Shown here in pieces: positions 1 through 8,920 of a stretch of DNA of 64,000 bases. The position numbers and the translations under genes are program-made. Numbering within the stretch: the first letter of the stretch is position 1; the number at the start of each line of letters is the position of its first letter. The notes beneath the pieces were generated by a model. It was not told where the DNA came from. It worked only from the letters and a program-made list of their open reading frames with translations, and did no database searches. Source of the stretch: Gammaproteobacteria bacterium (GTDB lineage: Bacteria > Pseudomonadota > Gammaproteobacteria > Steroidobacterales > Rariloculaceae); the NCBI GenBank assembly GCA_022826245.1, contig JAJDVG010000012.1, positions 102,041-166,040 on the forward strand. Reading direction: 5' to 3'.

Positions 1-1533
1 CGACTTGCCGGGAGCGACGATGCCGTTCGGATCGAGCGCATCCTTGATCTTCTCGTGCATCTTCATGAGCGCGTTGTCGTTCCAGTTGTAGGTCGCCGCG
101 ATCTCGTCCATGTAGCCGATGTGGGTGCGGTACTCGCCGTAACCTTCGGCGGCGGCTTCGGCCACGAGAATCTTGAACAGCTCGTCGATTCTCGTGCGCT
201 CGTCCGGGCTGTTGCGGTCGTAGACGATGACCGCGACGTGATGCAGGTCGCGCCAGCCGATCGCCATGAGCCCCATGTAGTCGAAGCCATACTCGCGAAC
301 GCGTCCGCTGACCATCTCATACTGCCTGATGGCGTCCGCTCCCGTGATCGGCGACACGGGCGAGAAACCCACGTGCCCGCCGCCGCCGTTCCAGTTCAGG
401 AAACCGAACTCGGTCAGCTTCGGGATTCCGCGCATGGTCTCGGCGCGATGGATCAGGATGTCCGGCCGGCGCGTGCGGTCTTCCTCGAAGTAGAACCTGG
501 CGCCCGGAACGGCCGAGAAGGAATCGCGGATCACCGTCCACAAGGTATCCATGACGGGCGGCGGCCCGTACAACGCGCCGCAGAAGTTCCACATGCCGAT
601 TTCCTGATCGGCCATGATGTCGCGAGCGACACTGTCCGGGATCGGCCCGTCGCCCGAGTAGTAGCGGCTCTTCGTCTCGGAAATGGCGGCGTCGAGCACG
701 AGGTTGCGGACGGTCGCCGCATTCTGAATGACCATGCCGACCTTGAGCGGCCTGAGGATTTCGATGACCTGCTCGATGTCCTCCTCCCGCTCGAAGGTGA
801 TCATGTAGGGGCGGTAGCCGGGCGGTTCGGGCATGAGCCAGATGCCCATCTTCGTGACGATGCCGAAGTTCGACTGCGAGAACATGCCGTCGACGTATGG
901 CCCGAAACCGTACTTGAACAACTGCCAGGTGTTGTTGCCAGGCATCGCGCCCATGCCGGTGCGAACCGCCTCGCCGGTGCCGAGCACGACCTCCATGCCG
1001 CACTGCATGCCGAAGTGATCGCCGTAGGGCGTATAGCCCACGCCGTGATCGAGCGCGTTGCCGACGACGCTGCCCCAGCCGGGATCCGGAACGTCGAGCC
1101 ACAGTCTGAGGCCGCGCTCCTGGATGTAGTTGTAGAGATCGTAGTAGCTGACACCGGGCTCGAGCAGGGCGTAGCCGAAATCCTCGTTGACTTCGAGGAT
1201 GCGGTTCATGCGGTTCAGATCGAGAACGATGGAACCCGACAGCACTGGCGCTGCTCCACCGTAGGCGAAGTTCTTGCCGCGCGACACGGGCCACAGGGGA
1301 ATGCCGAACTCGTTCGCGACCTGTACGATCCCCTGGACCTCTTCGGTGGACGCGGGCGCGACCGCGCCGTGCGGCCGGTACAGCGTTTCGTCGTTCGTGA
1401 CGGGATAGGGATCGTCGTACGGGATCGAGTCATCGCCCGTGAACACCCACTCGCTGCCGACGACCTGCCGAAAACGCTCGAGCGCTTCGGCCATCACTTC
1501 TTCGCTGACGCCAGGGGGGAGATAGTCGGCCAT
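1..1533 (-). CDS. FAD-linked oxidase, 4-cresol dehydrogenase/vanillyl-alcohol oxidase type (3' end outside window)
   Basis: The reading frame is open from an ATG at 1533 to the window edge, 511 codons. It lacks only about a dozen C-terminal residues judged by the two related proteins at 39729-41228 and 43671-45251, which continue past DPNGIxAPGK with GIWP. The FAD-binding half carries GKNFAYGG and LDLNRMNRILEVNE, and the middle carries DVPDPGWGSVVGNALDHGVGY, as in p-cresol methylhydroxylase and vanillyl-alcohol oxidase. These enzymes oxidise para-alkylphenols at the benzylic carbon and often pass electrons to a small cytochrome c. The start is supported by AAGAG a few bases upstream. A cytochrome partner would be expected just beyond the left edge. 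The substrate is unknown. Confidence 0.88.
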   Translation of the reverse strand, partial: MADYLPPGVSEEVMAEALERFRQVVGSEWVFTGDDSIPYDDPYPVTNDETLYRPHGAVAPASTEEVQGIVQVANEFGIPLWPVSRGKNFAYGGAAPVLSGSIVLDLNRMNRILEVNEDFGYALLEPGVSYYDLYNYIQERGLRLWLDVPDPGWGSVVGNALDHGVGYTPYGDHFGMQCGMEVVLGTGEAVRTGMGAMPGNNTWQLFKYGFGPYVDGMFSQSNFGIVTKMGIWLMPEPPGYRPYMITFEREEDIEQVIEILRPLKVGMVIQNAATVRNLVLDAAISETKSRYYSGDGPIPDSVARDIMADQEIGMWNFCGALYGPPPVMDTLWTVIRDSFSAVPGARFYFEEDRTRRPDILIHRAETMRGIPKLTEFGFLNWNGGGGHVGFSPVSPITGADAIRQYEMVSGRVREYGFDYMGLMAIGWRDLHHVAVIVYDRNSPDERTRIDELFKILVAEAAAEGYGEYRTHIGYMDEIAATYNWNDNALMKMHEKIKDALDPNGIVAPGKS

Positions 1534-1644
1534 GGTCAGGTTCTCTTGATTCCGGGGCGCCGCTCACGGCTGTCATTTCGCGAGGATAGCAGACTCACGG
1601 ACCGTCTTTGGTTCGGGCGCAGCGCGCGGTGGAGAAGGCCCCAA

Positions 1645-3279
1645 CTACCAGATGCCGTCGATCTCGTGGAAGTCGCCCGACACGATGAAGGTCTCCCCTT
1701 CCCGGGCGTAGAAGACGAGCGATTCGAACGTCGACGACGGGAAGAAGGTGTCGGTCAGAACCGTCGCGCCGCCATCGGCGAAGAGCTCGATCGACGCGAC
1801 ATCGATTACCAGCCGCATTTCGAGCAGCGGTGAGTCGGCCTGACGCGGAGCTTCGTGCACACGCTCGGCGAAGGCGTCGGAAAAACTGTCATCGCCCGCT
1901 TCGCTGCGGTCGCTTGCGAACACGCGGCGCTCGACGTCGTAACCGATGCGGTAGCGCTCCCCTTCGGCGTTCGCAAGCACGACGCCGAATTCGCGGGCAT
2001 CAGTGCGTGCGAGATCGAATTCGAGTTCCACATCCGCCTGCGACAAGGCAAACGGAAATATCCGGCTCAAGTCGACTTCATTCTCGACGAGCTGGTCCGC
2101 GATCGACACCGAGCGCCGCCGCAGTGAGCGAAACTCATCGACGGGCTCGGTCAACAGGCGGAAGCCCGCTGCGGTGTCGACGAGCCGCAGGGTTCGCGGC
2201 ACGGTCATCGCACTTCGCCATGGCGACGTCGGCACGGCCTGGCCGTAGTCCCAGTTGTTCATCCAGCCGATGAAGATGCGCCGTCCATCATCCTCGGGAA
2301 TGTCGGACCAGGTGACGCCGGCGTAGTTGTCACGTCCCCAATCAAGCCAGACGGCCGGCTCCGACTCGAGGGTCGCCGCGAAACGCGGGTCGAGAGTGAA
2401 CGCGGTCCCGTCGAAGTCGCCGACGAAATACTGCGTGCCCGATCCGCCCTGCGCGCCGCCGGGATTGAGGTTCTGGATCAGCACCCACTTCGTCTCGCCG
2501 CTGCCTTCCACCCGTAGCGGAAACAGGTCCGGACACTCCCAGGTGCCGCCGTGCGCACCGATACCCTGACCGAAGCTGCTCAGATACTCCCAGGACTTGA
2601 GGTCCGGCGAACCCCAGAACTCGACTCGATCGAACACCGACACGGCCATGATCCAGCGGCCGGCCGGCTCGTGCCAGAACACGTTCGGGTCGCGGAAATC
2701 GCGCCCGCGCCCGGAGTTCGGCAACACGGGGTTGCCCTCGTATTTCGTCCATGTACGGCCGCGATCGTTGCTGTAGGCGATGCCCTGCGACTCGTGATCG
2801 TTCGTCCCCTCGGCGCGCCGGACCGGATCGTGGTAGGTGAAAATCGCGACGAGCGGAGCTGAATCGCCCACGCCGAAGCCGCTCGTGTTGTTCCAGTCGA
2901 CGACCGCGCTGCCGGAGAAGATATAGCCGAGTTCGTCCGGGTAAAGCGCGATCGGCAGATGCTCCCAGTGAACGAGATCCGTGCTGACCGCATGCCCCCA
3001 GTGCATCGGTCCCCAGACGCGGTCTTCGGGATAGTGCTGATAGAACAGGTGGTACTCGCCGTCGTAATACACCAGGCCGTTCGGGTCGTTCATCCACATC
3101 GTCGGCGGACTGAAGTGGAATTGCGGGCGGTGCGGTTCGGTGTACGAAGCTCCGGCGCGCGCAGCATCCGCGTCAAGCTGGATCGAGTCTGGCTGTCCCG
3201 CGGCGGACCCGGCGATCACAATGCCCAGCACGGCGGCCGCGAGAATCGCTGAAGTTCGCTTTGACGGTTGACTGGCCAT
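1645..3279 (-). CDS. Secreted glycoside hydrolase family 32 (levanase/invertase type)
   Basis: A 544-residue exported beta-fructosidase. I chose the ATG at 3279 because it begins a clean signal peptide (MASQPSKRTSAILAAAV, then a hydrophobic run to GSAAGQ). The three GH32 acidic motifs are intact: WMNDPNG with nucleophile Asp65, FRDPN with Asp197, and WECPDLF with acid/base Glu248. The length fits a five-blade propeller plus the C-terminal beta-sandwich. It should hydrolyse sucrose, inulin or levan outside the cytoplasm and release fructose. It is divergently transcribed from a sugar porter at 3444 and lies near a fructokinase at 4781, so the three genes form a plausible fructan/fructose use module. 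The exact substrate cannot be told from sequence alone. Confidence 0.93.
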   Translation of the reverse strand: MASQPSKRTSAILAAAVLGIVIAGSAAGQPDSIQLDADAARAGASYTEPHRPQFHFSPPTMWMNDPNGLVYYDGEYHLFYQHYPEDRVWGPMHWGHAVSTDLVHWEHLPIALYPDELGYIFSGSAVVDWNNTSGFGVGDSAPLVAIFTYHDPVRRAEGTNDHESQGIAYSNDRGRTWTKYEGNPVLPNSGRGRDFRDPNVFWHEPAGRWIMAVSVFDRVEFWGSPDLKSWEYLSSFGQGIGAHGGTWECPDLFPLRVEGSGETKWVLIQNLNPGGAQGGSGTQYFVGDFDGTAFTLDPRFAATLESEPAVWLDWGRDNYAGVTWSDIPEDDGRRIFIGWMNNWDYGQAVPTSPWRSAMTVPRTLRLVDTAAGFRLLTEPVDEFRSLRRRSVSIADQLVENEVDLSRIFPFALSQADVELEFDLARTDAREFGVVLANAEGERYRIGYDVERRVFASDRSEAGDDSFSDAFAERVHEAPRQADSPLLEMRLVIDVASIELFADGGATVLTDTFFPSSTFESLVFYAREGETFIVSGDFHEIDGIW

Positions 3280-3299
3280 CGGATCCGGTTGTTGCGTCT

Positions 3300-3410
3300 G
3301 GCGGCGCCAGTCTAGCAGCCCGAGGCGAAAGCCCCTTGCGTTGGGCGAAACGCCTGGCCGGTCTCGGTACAACGCGGGGTTCTGCCAAGGGCTGCTAGAC
3401 TGGCGCCGCC
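3300..3410. promoter_or_regulatory. Divergent promoter region with 22-bp perfect inverted repeat
   Basis: Positions 3300-3321 and 3389-3410 are exact reverse complements (core GGGCTGCTAGACTGGCGCC). The similarity extends inward imperfectly: CAACGC, then GGGG, then GCC occur in the same order in both arms. Each arm lies 20-35 bp upstream of one of the two divergent genes, with TAGACT placed like a -10 box. This looks like one promoter/operator module duplicated in inverted orientation to co-regulate the GH32 and transporter genes. Confidence 0.6.
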
Positions 3411-3443
3411 GCGAAACAAGCCCGCGGCGCTACCAGGACACAC

Positions 3444-4784
3444 ATGCGCGGCAATATCGCATCGTGGTCGGTGACGGTCGCCCTCGCCGGCTTTCTGTTC
3501 GGCTTCGACACGGCCGTGATTTCGGGCGCCGACCAGCCATTGCAGGCGCTGTGGCAGACCGGCGACCTGTTTCATGGGCTATTCATCATGTCGGCCGCGC
3601 TCTGGGGCACGGTCATCGGCGCGCTCGGCGCGAACCGGCCTTGCGAACGCTGGGGCCGCAAGACCGTGCTCATCGCGATCGGCGCGCTGTACCTCGTCTC
3701 GGCGCTCGGCTCGGCGCTCGCGCCCGATCCGTACAGCTTCTCGTTCTGGCGTTTCGTCGGCGGACTCGGCGTCGGCGTTTCGTCGGTCGCAGCACCGGCC
3801 TACATCTCCGAAATCGCCCCACCCGCGACGCGCGGCCGGCTCGTCGCGCTGTACCAGTTCCAGATCGTGTTCGGGATTCTGATCGCGTACGTCTCGAACT
3901 TCGTCCTCGCAAGCGGACTGGGCCTCGACTGGCGCTGGATGCTCGGCATCGAAGCCGTACCGGCGCTCGTCTATCTCGCGCTGGTCACGCGGGTACCGGA
4001 AAGCCCGCGCTGGCTGCTGCTGCGCCGGAACGACGAAGCGGGCAGCCGCCGGATACTCGAAGCGATCGACGCTTCCGCCGTCGAACGAACGCTGGCCGAG
4101 ATTCGCCATGCGGCCGCGGAACTCACGCAGGAACGCATCTTCGCGCGAGCGTACCTGTTTCCCGTGCTGCTCGCGTTCCTGCTCGCCGCGTTCAATCAGC
4201 TTTCGGGCATCAATTTCATCATCTATTTCGCGCCGCGCGTGTTCGAGCTGGCCGGTCTCGACGCAAGCTCGGCCCTGCTGTCGACCGCGGGCATCGGCAT
4301 CGTGAATCTCGTCTTCACGATGTTGGGGCTGTGGCTCATCGACCGGTCGGGCCGCAAGATGCTCATGCTCGCAGGATCCATCGGCTACATCGTGTCGCTC
4401 GCGGCCGTGACCTGGGCGTTCGGCAACGACATCGGCGGCGGCGTCGTCGTCGCGTTCGTGTTCCTGTTCATCGCTTCTCACGCGCTCGGGCAGGGCGCCG
4501 TGATCTGGGTATTCATCGCCGAGATCTTCCCGAACAACGTGCGCACCAAGGGTCAGTCGATCGGTTGCGGCACGCACTGGGTCTTCGCCGCGATGATCAC
4601 GCTGCTGATGCCGTATCTGCTCGGGCAGTTCAACGCGCAAACGATCTTCGGCTTCTTTGCGGCGATGATGGTGCTGCAGCTCCTCTGGGTGCTGTTCGTG
4701 ATGCCGGAGACGAAAGGCAGGAGCCTCGAAAACCTCGCCGAAGGGCTGTCGGCGCACGACACCGCCGTCGCGGCTGCAGACTAG
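3444..4784 (+). CDS. Sugar-porter family MFS transporter
   Basis: A 446-residue inner-membrane protein with the signatures of the sugar porter family: GFLFGFDTAVISG in TM1, RWGRK in the loop between TM2 and TM3, PESPRWLLL before the central loop, FNQLSGINFIIYF in TM7, DRSGRK between TM8 and TM9, and PETKGRSLENL after TM12. Length and hydrophobic pattern fit 12 membrane helices. It probably imports fructose or another hexose by proton symport, given the divergent GH32 hydrolase and the convergent fructokinase. AGGA lies about 10 bases before the ATG. Its stop codon overlaps the stop of the fructokinase gene on the other strand. Confidence 0.92.
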   Translation: MRGNIASWSVTVALAGFLFGFDTAVISGADQPLQALWQTGDLFHGLFIMSAALWGTVIGALGANRPCERWGRKTVLIAIGALYLVSALGSALAPDPYSFSFWRFVGGLGVGVSSVAAPAYISEIAPPATRGRLVALYQFQIVFGILIAYVSNFVLASGLGLDWRWMLGIEAVPALVYLALVTRVPESPRWLLLRRNDEAGSRRILEAIDASAVERTLAEIRHAAAELTQERIFARAYLFPVLLAFLLAAFNQLSGINFIIYFAPRVFELAGLDASSALLSTAGIGIVNLVFTMLGLWLIDRSGRKMLMLAGSIGYIVSLAAVTWAFGNDIGGGVVVAFVFLFIASHALGQGAVIWVFIAEIFPNNVRTKGQSIGCGTHWVFAAMITLLMPYLLGQFNAQTIFGFFAAMMVLQLLWVLFVMPETKGRSLENLAEGLSAHDTAVAAAD

Positions 4785-5692
4785 CCGGCGTTCGAAATCA
4801 GGGCTTCGATCGCCTCTGGCGAGACCGCACCGCTCGCACCTGCCTGCGTCGCAACGAGCGCTCCGGCGGCACAGGCGTTCTGTAGCGCGTCTCGCGCGCC
4901 GGCGCCGCGCAACGCTGCCGCGAGCCAGGCAGCGAGAAACGCATCGCCGCAACCGATCGTGTCGATGACCGGTACCTCGAAACCGGGTTGGCGGTGCAGC
5001 CCATCCGCATCGATGAGCAGCGCGCCTCGCGCGCCGAGCGTGATGCAGAGCGCTTCGAGTCCGTAATGCGCGCGCAGCCGCGCGCCGGCAGTGGCCGGTT
5101 CGTCCTCCGCAATTCCGACCCAGCCGCAGATGCGGCCCAGCTCCTGCTCGTTCAGCTTCACCCAGTCGGAATGGCCCAGCAGCCGCTCGATGATGTCTCG
5201 CCCGTCGAATGGCGGTCGCAGGTTCGCGTCGAATACGCGCAACTCCGCACTTTCGAGCAAGGTCAGCAGACTCGCGCGGGATGCTTGCTGGCGCGCGGCC
5301 AGAGAGCCGAAGACCACCGTTCCTGGCGGTTTGCCGGCCGTACCGAGGAAAGCAGCGGCATCGATGCGGTCCCACGCTGCGGGCGCGGCGATCTCGTAGT
5401 TGACGTTGAGCGGATCGGATGCATCGACGTGCACTCGACCGGTCGGCAACTCACGGTCGAGCTGAATGTAATTGACGTCGATGCGGTTTCCGGCCAGCCA
5501 AGCCGTGAGCTCACGACCGGGCGGGTCGTCGCCGACCCGGGTCAGCAAGCGCACTTCGACTCCGAGTGCAGCCAGGTGCAGCGCGACATTGGCTGGCGCA
5601 CCGCCGGGCTTGCGGTCTTCAGCCGTAATGTCCCACAGCGCTTCGCCAAATGTCAGAAGCGGCTCGCGGGCATGGGCCTGGGGTACGATCAC
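4781..5692 (-). CDS. PfkB-family carbohydrate kinase, probable fructokinase
   Basis: A 303-residue cytoplasmic sugar kinase of the ribokinase/PfkB fold. The N-terminal sugar-binding motif GGAPANVALHLAALG and the C-terminal signature DTIGCGDAFLAAWL, with the catalytic Asp in GCGDAF, are both present. Fructokinase (ATP + fructose to fructose-6-phosphate) is the best guess because of the neighbouring GH32 enzyme and sugar porter. The start is a GTG at 5692, 9 bases after the stop of the Fic gene, so the two are probably co-transcribed. No strong ribosome-binding site precedes the GTG. The 3' end overlaps the end of the convergent transporter gene by 4 bases. Confidence 0.85.
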   Translation of the reverse strand: MIVPQAHAREPLLTFGEALWDITAEDRKPGGAPANVALHLAALGVEVRLLTRVGDDPPGRELTAWLAGNRIDVNYIQLDRELPTGRVHVDASDPLNVNYEIAAPAAWDRIDAAAFLGTAGKPPGTVVFGSLAARQQASRASLLTLLESAELRVFDANLRPPFDGRDIIERLLGHSDWVKLNEQELGRICGWVGIAEDEPATAGARLRAHYGLEALCITLGARGALLIDADGLHRQPGFEVPVIDTIGCGDAFLAAWLAAALRGAGARDALQNACAAGALVATQAGASGAVSPEAIEALISNAG

Positions 5693-5701
5693 GCAGCCGG
5701 G

Positions 5702-6451
5702 TCAGCCGTCGTGGCTGCCGCTTGCAGGCGCGCCGCCGATCCGAAGCGTGCGGTCGAGCGAACACGAAACGAGGAACGGAATGGCCACAGCCGCATCGCT
5801 CGTGTCGTAGAACCGGATCATCGTCTCGTTGAACTCCTGCTGGCGCCTGGCCGGAACGGCGATCGCGTCCATGCCCGCTGACAACAGCACGCCGTTCATC
5901 AGCAGCCTGCCCGTTCGCTTGTTGCCGTCCCAGAAAAACTGGTTGGCGGAGAGAAACAGGAACGCGCCGATCGCTCGCGCGTGAACGGACTGGAAGGACT
6001 CCAGGTACCCGCGTCCCACGTCGTACCGGGCGGCCAGCGTGTCCGCGGGGGGAGGCTGACGGTCCGTGCCGGCGATGCCGACGTGGCCCGTGCGGAACGT
6101 GCCGCATTCGAGCGCTTCCTCACGGGCAACCATCGCCTGCAGCGCGCACGCCGTTGCGGCCGAGATGTCGAACGTCCCGTCCGAGACCCGCCGCAGCAGT
6201 TCCCGCCAGGACTCTGCCGTGTTCAGCACCTGCGCAGCGTCCGCGACGCGACGGCCACCCACGGTGATGCCGTCCATCAGCGTTTTGACCTCCGGAAAGG
6301 TGAACGGGTTACCTTCCAGCGCCACGGTGTCGTAGACGAAGTTCTCGAGTGTCTTGCGGACCCGAAACACCGCACGATCCGGGTCCGGCGTCGCGTCCGT
6401 AACGAGCGGCGGCGGATCGAATTCGAATCCCAATGCGGCGTGCGTATTCAT
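5702..6451 (-). CDS. Fic-domain protein with substituted catalytic His
   Basis: A 249-residue Fic/DOC-fold protein; the ATG at 6451 starts MNTHAALGFEFDPP. Fic enzymes usually transfer AMP to target proteins using the motif HxFx(D/E)GN(G/K)R. Here the loop reads ANQFFWDGNKRTGR, so Gln171 sits where the catalytic His is expected, while DGNKR, which binds the nucleotide phosphates, is kept. An upstream TVALEG (Thr42, Glu46) matches the (S/T)xxxE(G/N) inhibitory helix of class II Fic proteins. It may be inactive, or use another chemistry. It is followed after 9 bases by the fructokinase gene, and no antitoxin gene is seen. Confidence 0.8.
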   Translation of the reverse strand: MNTHAALGFEFDPPPLVTDATPDPDRAVFRVRKTLENFVYDTVALEGNPFTFPEVKTLMDGITVGGRRVADAAQVLNTAESWRELLRRVSDGTFDISAATACALQAMVAREEALECGTFRTGHVGIAGTDRQPPPADTLAARYDVGRGYLESFQSVHARAIGAFLFLSANQFFWDGNKRTGRLLMNGVLLSAGMDAIAVPARRQQEFNETMIRFYDTSDAAVAIPFLVSCSLDRTLRIGGAPASGSHDG

Positions 6452-6635
6452 CGGCAAATTGTAGCGTGGACGTGCTGACGGAATCCGGCCGGAAATGGCT
6501 GGCGCGACACCGGGGCTGTCGGCGTACGCTGCCACTGTCGCGCCTGGCGACCGGGCCGCGTTTTCCCTCAGCGACGCGAGTCACCGGTACAATACTCGTC
6601 CCCACACCAGACATGGATTTCCAACGGAGAAGAGC

Positions 6636-7157
6636 ATGACAATTCGCACGCTGCTTGCCCTCGCCCTGACATTGTCCTGGGCTGCCGCAAGCGCTCACGA
6701 TTATCTGGGCATGGAACCGCTCATCGTCGATGCCAAGGAGATCGAGGGCGTCACCAACGAGGACGGGGAAACCATCAAGATCCTGTTACGTACCCAGGAC
6801 ACCGCGGGCCAGTACACGGTTTTCTCCGACCAGTTCGCGGACCGGACCTCGGTCGGGCTGCACAAGCACGACTGGCACGACGAAGCCTTCTACGTGATTC
6901 GGGGCAGCTATTCGGTCATCAACGGAGACGAAAACGTACGCCATACCGTTACCGAGGACACGATCGTCTTCACGCCGCGCGGCACGGTCCATTCCTGGAC
7001 GGCGCTGGAACCGGACAGCAAGTTTCTCGTGATCTACACCCCGGGGGGATGGGATCACTTCTTCGAGGCCGTGAATCAACTGACCGAAGAACAGCGAAAC
7101 GACGCGGAGTTCATGGACGCGTTCCTGCTCAGTTACGACGAGATCTACTTTCAGTAG
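6636..7157 (+). CDS. Secreted cupin-domain protein
   Basis: A 173-residue protein with an N-terminal signal peptide (MTIRTLLALALTLSWAAASA) and one cupin barrel. The metal-binding motif appears as GLHKHDWHDEAFYVIRG, with the second motif TPRGTVHSW supplying another His. Such small exported cupins may be dioxygenases, isomerases or binding proteins, and the reaction cannot be predicted here. The start at 6636 is preferred over upstream in-frame codons because it begins the signal peptide and is preceded by GGAGA. TACAAT at 6588-6593 could be a -10 box, though no good -35 is visible. Confidence 0.8.
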   Translation: MTIRTLLALALTLSWAAASAHDYLGMEPLIVDAKEIEGVTNEDGETIKILLRTQDTAGQYTVFSDQFADRTSVGLHKHDWHDEAFYVIRGSYSVINGDENVRHTVTEDTIVFTPRGTVHSWTALEPDSKFLVIYTPGGWDHFFEAVNQLTEEQRNDAEFMDAFLLSYDEIYFQ

Positions 7158-7170
7158 CCGGCGCGCAGGA

Positions 7171-7211
7171 TCGTAGCCCACGAAATATTCTAATATTTCA
7201 GTGGGCTACGA
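7171..7211. repeat. Long hairpin between cupin gene and tRNA-Ala
   Basis: TCGTAGCCCAC at 7171-7181 pairs with GTGGGCTACGA at 7201-7211, and inside it GAAATATT pairs with AATATTTC, leaving a two-base CT loop and one bulged A. That is 19 base pairs in 41 bases, AT-rich inside and GC-rich outside. No T-run follows on either strand, so it is not a classical intrinsic terminator, although it could end transcription or stabilise the 3' end of the cupin mRNA. Confidence 0.75.
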
Positions 7212-7231
7212 GAAATCTCCCGAGGATGGAG

Positions 7232-7307
<76 letters not shown>

Positions 7308-7362
7308 ACACCGTGAGGAGGGCGAATTATCCGCCACCTGCGCCCGCGCTCACAAGAGCAGG

Positions 7363-7368
7363 CATAAT
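7363..7368 (+). promoter_or_regulatory. -10-like box implying leaderless or near-leaderless mRNA
   Basis: CATAAT lies 9 bases before the ATG of the M20 peptidase gene. A start of transcription 6-8 bases after this box would fall at or just before the ATG, leaving no room for a Shine-Dalgarno site, and none is seen. No clear -35 is visible. Confidence 0.5.
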
Positions 7369-7377
7369 CTCGCCCCC

Positions 7378-8802
7378 ATGAGCAAGAACAAGGCAATCGA
7401 CTCCCGCAAGGCGCAGGCGCTCGTCGCGAACGAGTTCGCAGACTCCATCGTACCGACGCTGATCGACTACATCAGGATTCCGAACAAGTCGCCCGACTTC
7501 GATCCCCACTGGGCGAGCCATGGTTACATGCACGAGGCGATGGAACTCATCGTCGGGTGGTGCCGGGCGCACCCGGTGAACGGCATGCAACTCGAGGTCG
7601 TTGAGCTGCCGGGACGTACGCCGCTGCTGTTCATCGAGATTCCCGGAGAGGTCGACGACACGGTCCTGCTCTACGGCCACATGGACAAGCAGCCGGAGAT
7701 GACCGGCTGGAACGAGGGGCTCGGACCGTGGAAGCCGGTGCTGCGCGGCGAGCGGCTCTACGGGCGCGGCGGCGCGGACGACGGTTATTCGACCTTTTCT
7801 TCGTTGTTGGGCCTCAGGATACTCAAGGAACAGGGGATCCCCCACGCGCGCTGCGTCGTCATCATCGAGGGCAGCGAGGAAAGCGGCAGCCCGGACCTGC
7901 CCTTCTACATCGATCATCTGCGCGAACGCATCGGCTCGCCGAGCCTCGTGATCTGCCTGGATTCCGGCGCCGGCAACTATGACCAGCTCTGGTGCACGAC
8001 CTCGCTGCGCGGCATGGTCACGGGCAATCTGCATGTCGACGTGATCGGCGAAGGCGTCCATTCGGGGGACGCGGGGGGCGTCGTCCCATCGAGCTTCCGG
8101 GTGCTGCGCATGCTGCTCTCAAGGCTCGAGAACGAGGCCGATGGCACGATCCTGCCAGACTGGCTGCATGCCGAGATCCCCACGCAGCGAATCGAGCAGG
8201 CGCGTGCCGCCGCGAGCGTTATCGGTGAACGCCTCTGGGCCCGGTTCCCATGGCACGAAGGCGTGCGCCCGATGGCGGCCGACCCGGTCGAACTCGTGCT
8301 CAACCGAACGTGGCGTCCGGCGCTTGCCGTGACAGGCGCAGGCGGCCTGCCCGAACTCGGCGACGCGGGCAACGTCATGCGGCCCGGTACGGCCGTGCGC
8401 CTGAGCCTCAGGCTGCCGCCCGGCATCGGCGGCGATGAAGCCGCGACGCGCGTCACGAAACTCCTGACGGAAGATCCGCCGAACGGCGCCCGCGTCCGCT
8501 TCGAAGCTCAAGGGAACGAAGGCTGGAACGCGCCGCCGCTCGCGACGTGGCTCGAAGCTGCGCTCCTCGAGTCGTCGCAGACCTATTTCGGCAGGCCGGC
8601 CATGTACATGGGCGAAGGCGGCACGATCCCGTTCATGGCGATGCTCGGGACGGAGTTTCCCGATGCCCAGTTTCTGGTGACGGGCGTACTTGGACCCGAA
8701 TCCAACGCCCATGGGCCGAACGAGTTCCTTCACCTCCCAACCGCCAGGAAGCTGACCTGCTGTGTCGCCGAAACGATTCGGCAGCACGCGCTGCGCCACT
8801 AG
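7378..8802 (+). CDS. M20-family metallopeptidase (dipeptidase/carboxypeptidase)
   Basis: A 474-residue cytoplasmic zinc peptidase. Metal-site motifs of the M20 family are visible: YGHMDKQPE with His101 and Asp103, GRGGADDGYS carrying the bridging Asp, EGSEESGS with the catalytic and ligand glutamates, and a C-terminal GPESNAHGPNE with the last His. The Gly-rich dimerisation domain (GEGVHSGDAGG) lies between. There is no signal peptide, so it probably cleaves imported dipeptides or related amides. The ATG at 7378 is the first possible start after a -10-like box and has no Shine-Dalgarno site, so translation is probably leaderless. Confidence 0.9.
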   Translation: MSKNKAIDSRKAQALVANEFADSIVPTLIDYIRIPNKSPDFDPHWASHGYMHEAMELIVGWCRAHPVNGMQLEVVELPGRTPLLFIEIPGEVDDTVLLYGHMDKQPEMTGWNEGLGPWKPVLRGERLYGRGGADDGYSTFSSLLGLRILKEQGIPHARCVVIIEGSEESGSPDLPFYIDHLRERIGSPSLVICLDSGAGNYDQLWCTTSLRGMVTGNLHVDVIGEGVHSGDAGGVVPSSFRVLRMLLSRLENEADGTILPDWLHAEIPTQRIEQARAAASVIGERLWARFPWHEGVRPMAADPVELVLNRTWRPALAVTGAGGLPELGDAGNVMRPGTAVRLSLRLPPGIGGDEAATRVTKLLTEDPPNGARVRFEAQGNEGWNAPPLATWLEAALLESSQTYFGRPAMYMGEGGTIPFMAMLGTEFPDAQFLVTGVLGPESNAHGPNEFLHLPTARKLTCCVAETIRQHALRH

Positions 8803-8920
8803 TTTATGGAGAACCGGCGTGCAATCGCCTATCCTTACGCGCGTTCATTCGCCGCGCGAGCCCGCGCTCGCCGGTTTTTCTGACGATTTTCGACAAGCAA
8901 ACCAGCAAGGAGCCAAGACA

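Noticed and set aside
55..1833. Long open plus-strand frame opposite the flavoprotein gene
   Set aside because: It lies antisense to a clear flavoprotein and has no domain. In GC-rich DNA, the antisense of real genes is often open.
3579..5375. Open minus-strand frame of 598 codons across the transporter and fructokinase
   Set aside because: The composition is Arg- and Ala-rich and no motif is present. The transporter and kinase have full family signatures in other frames.
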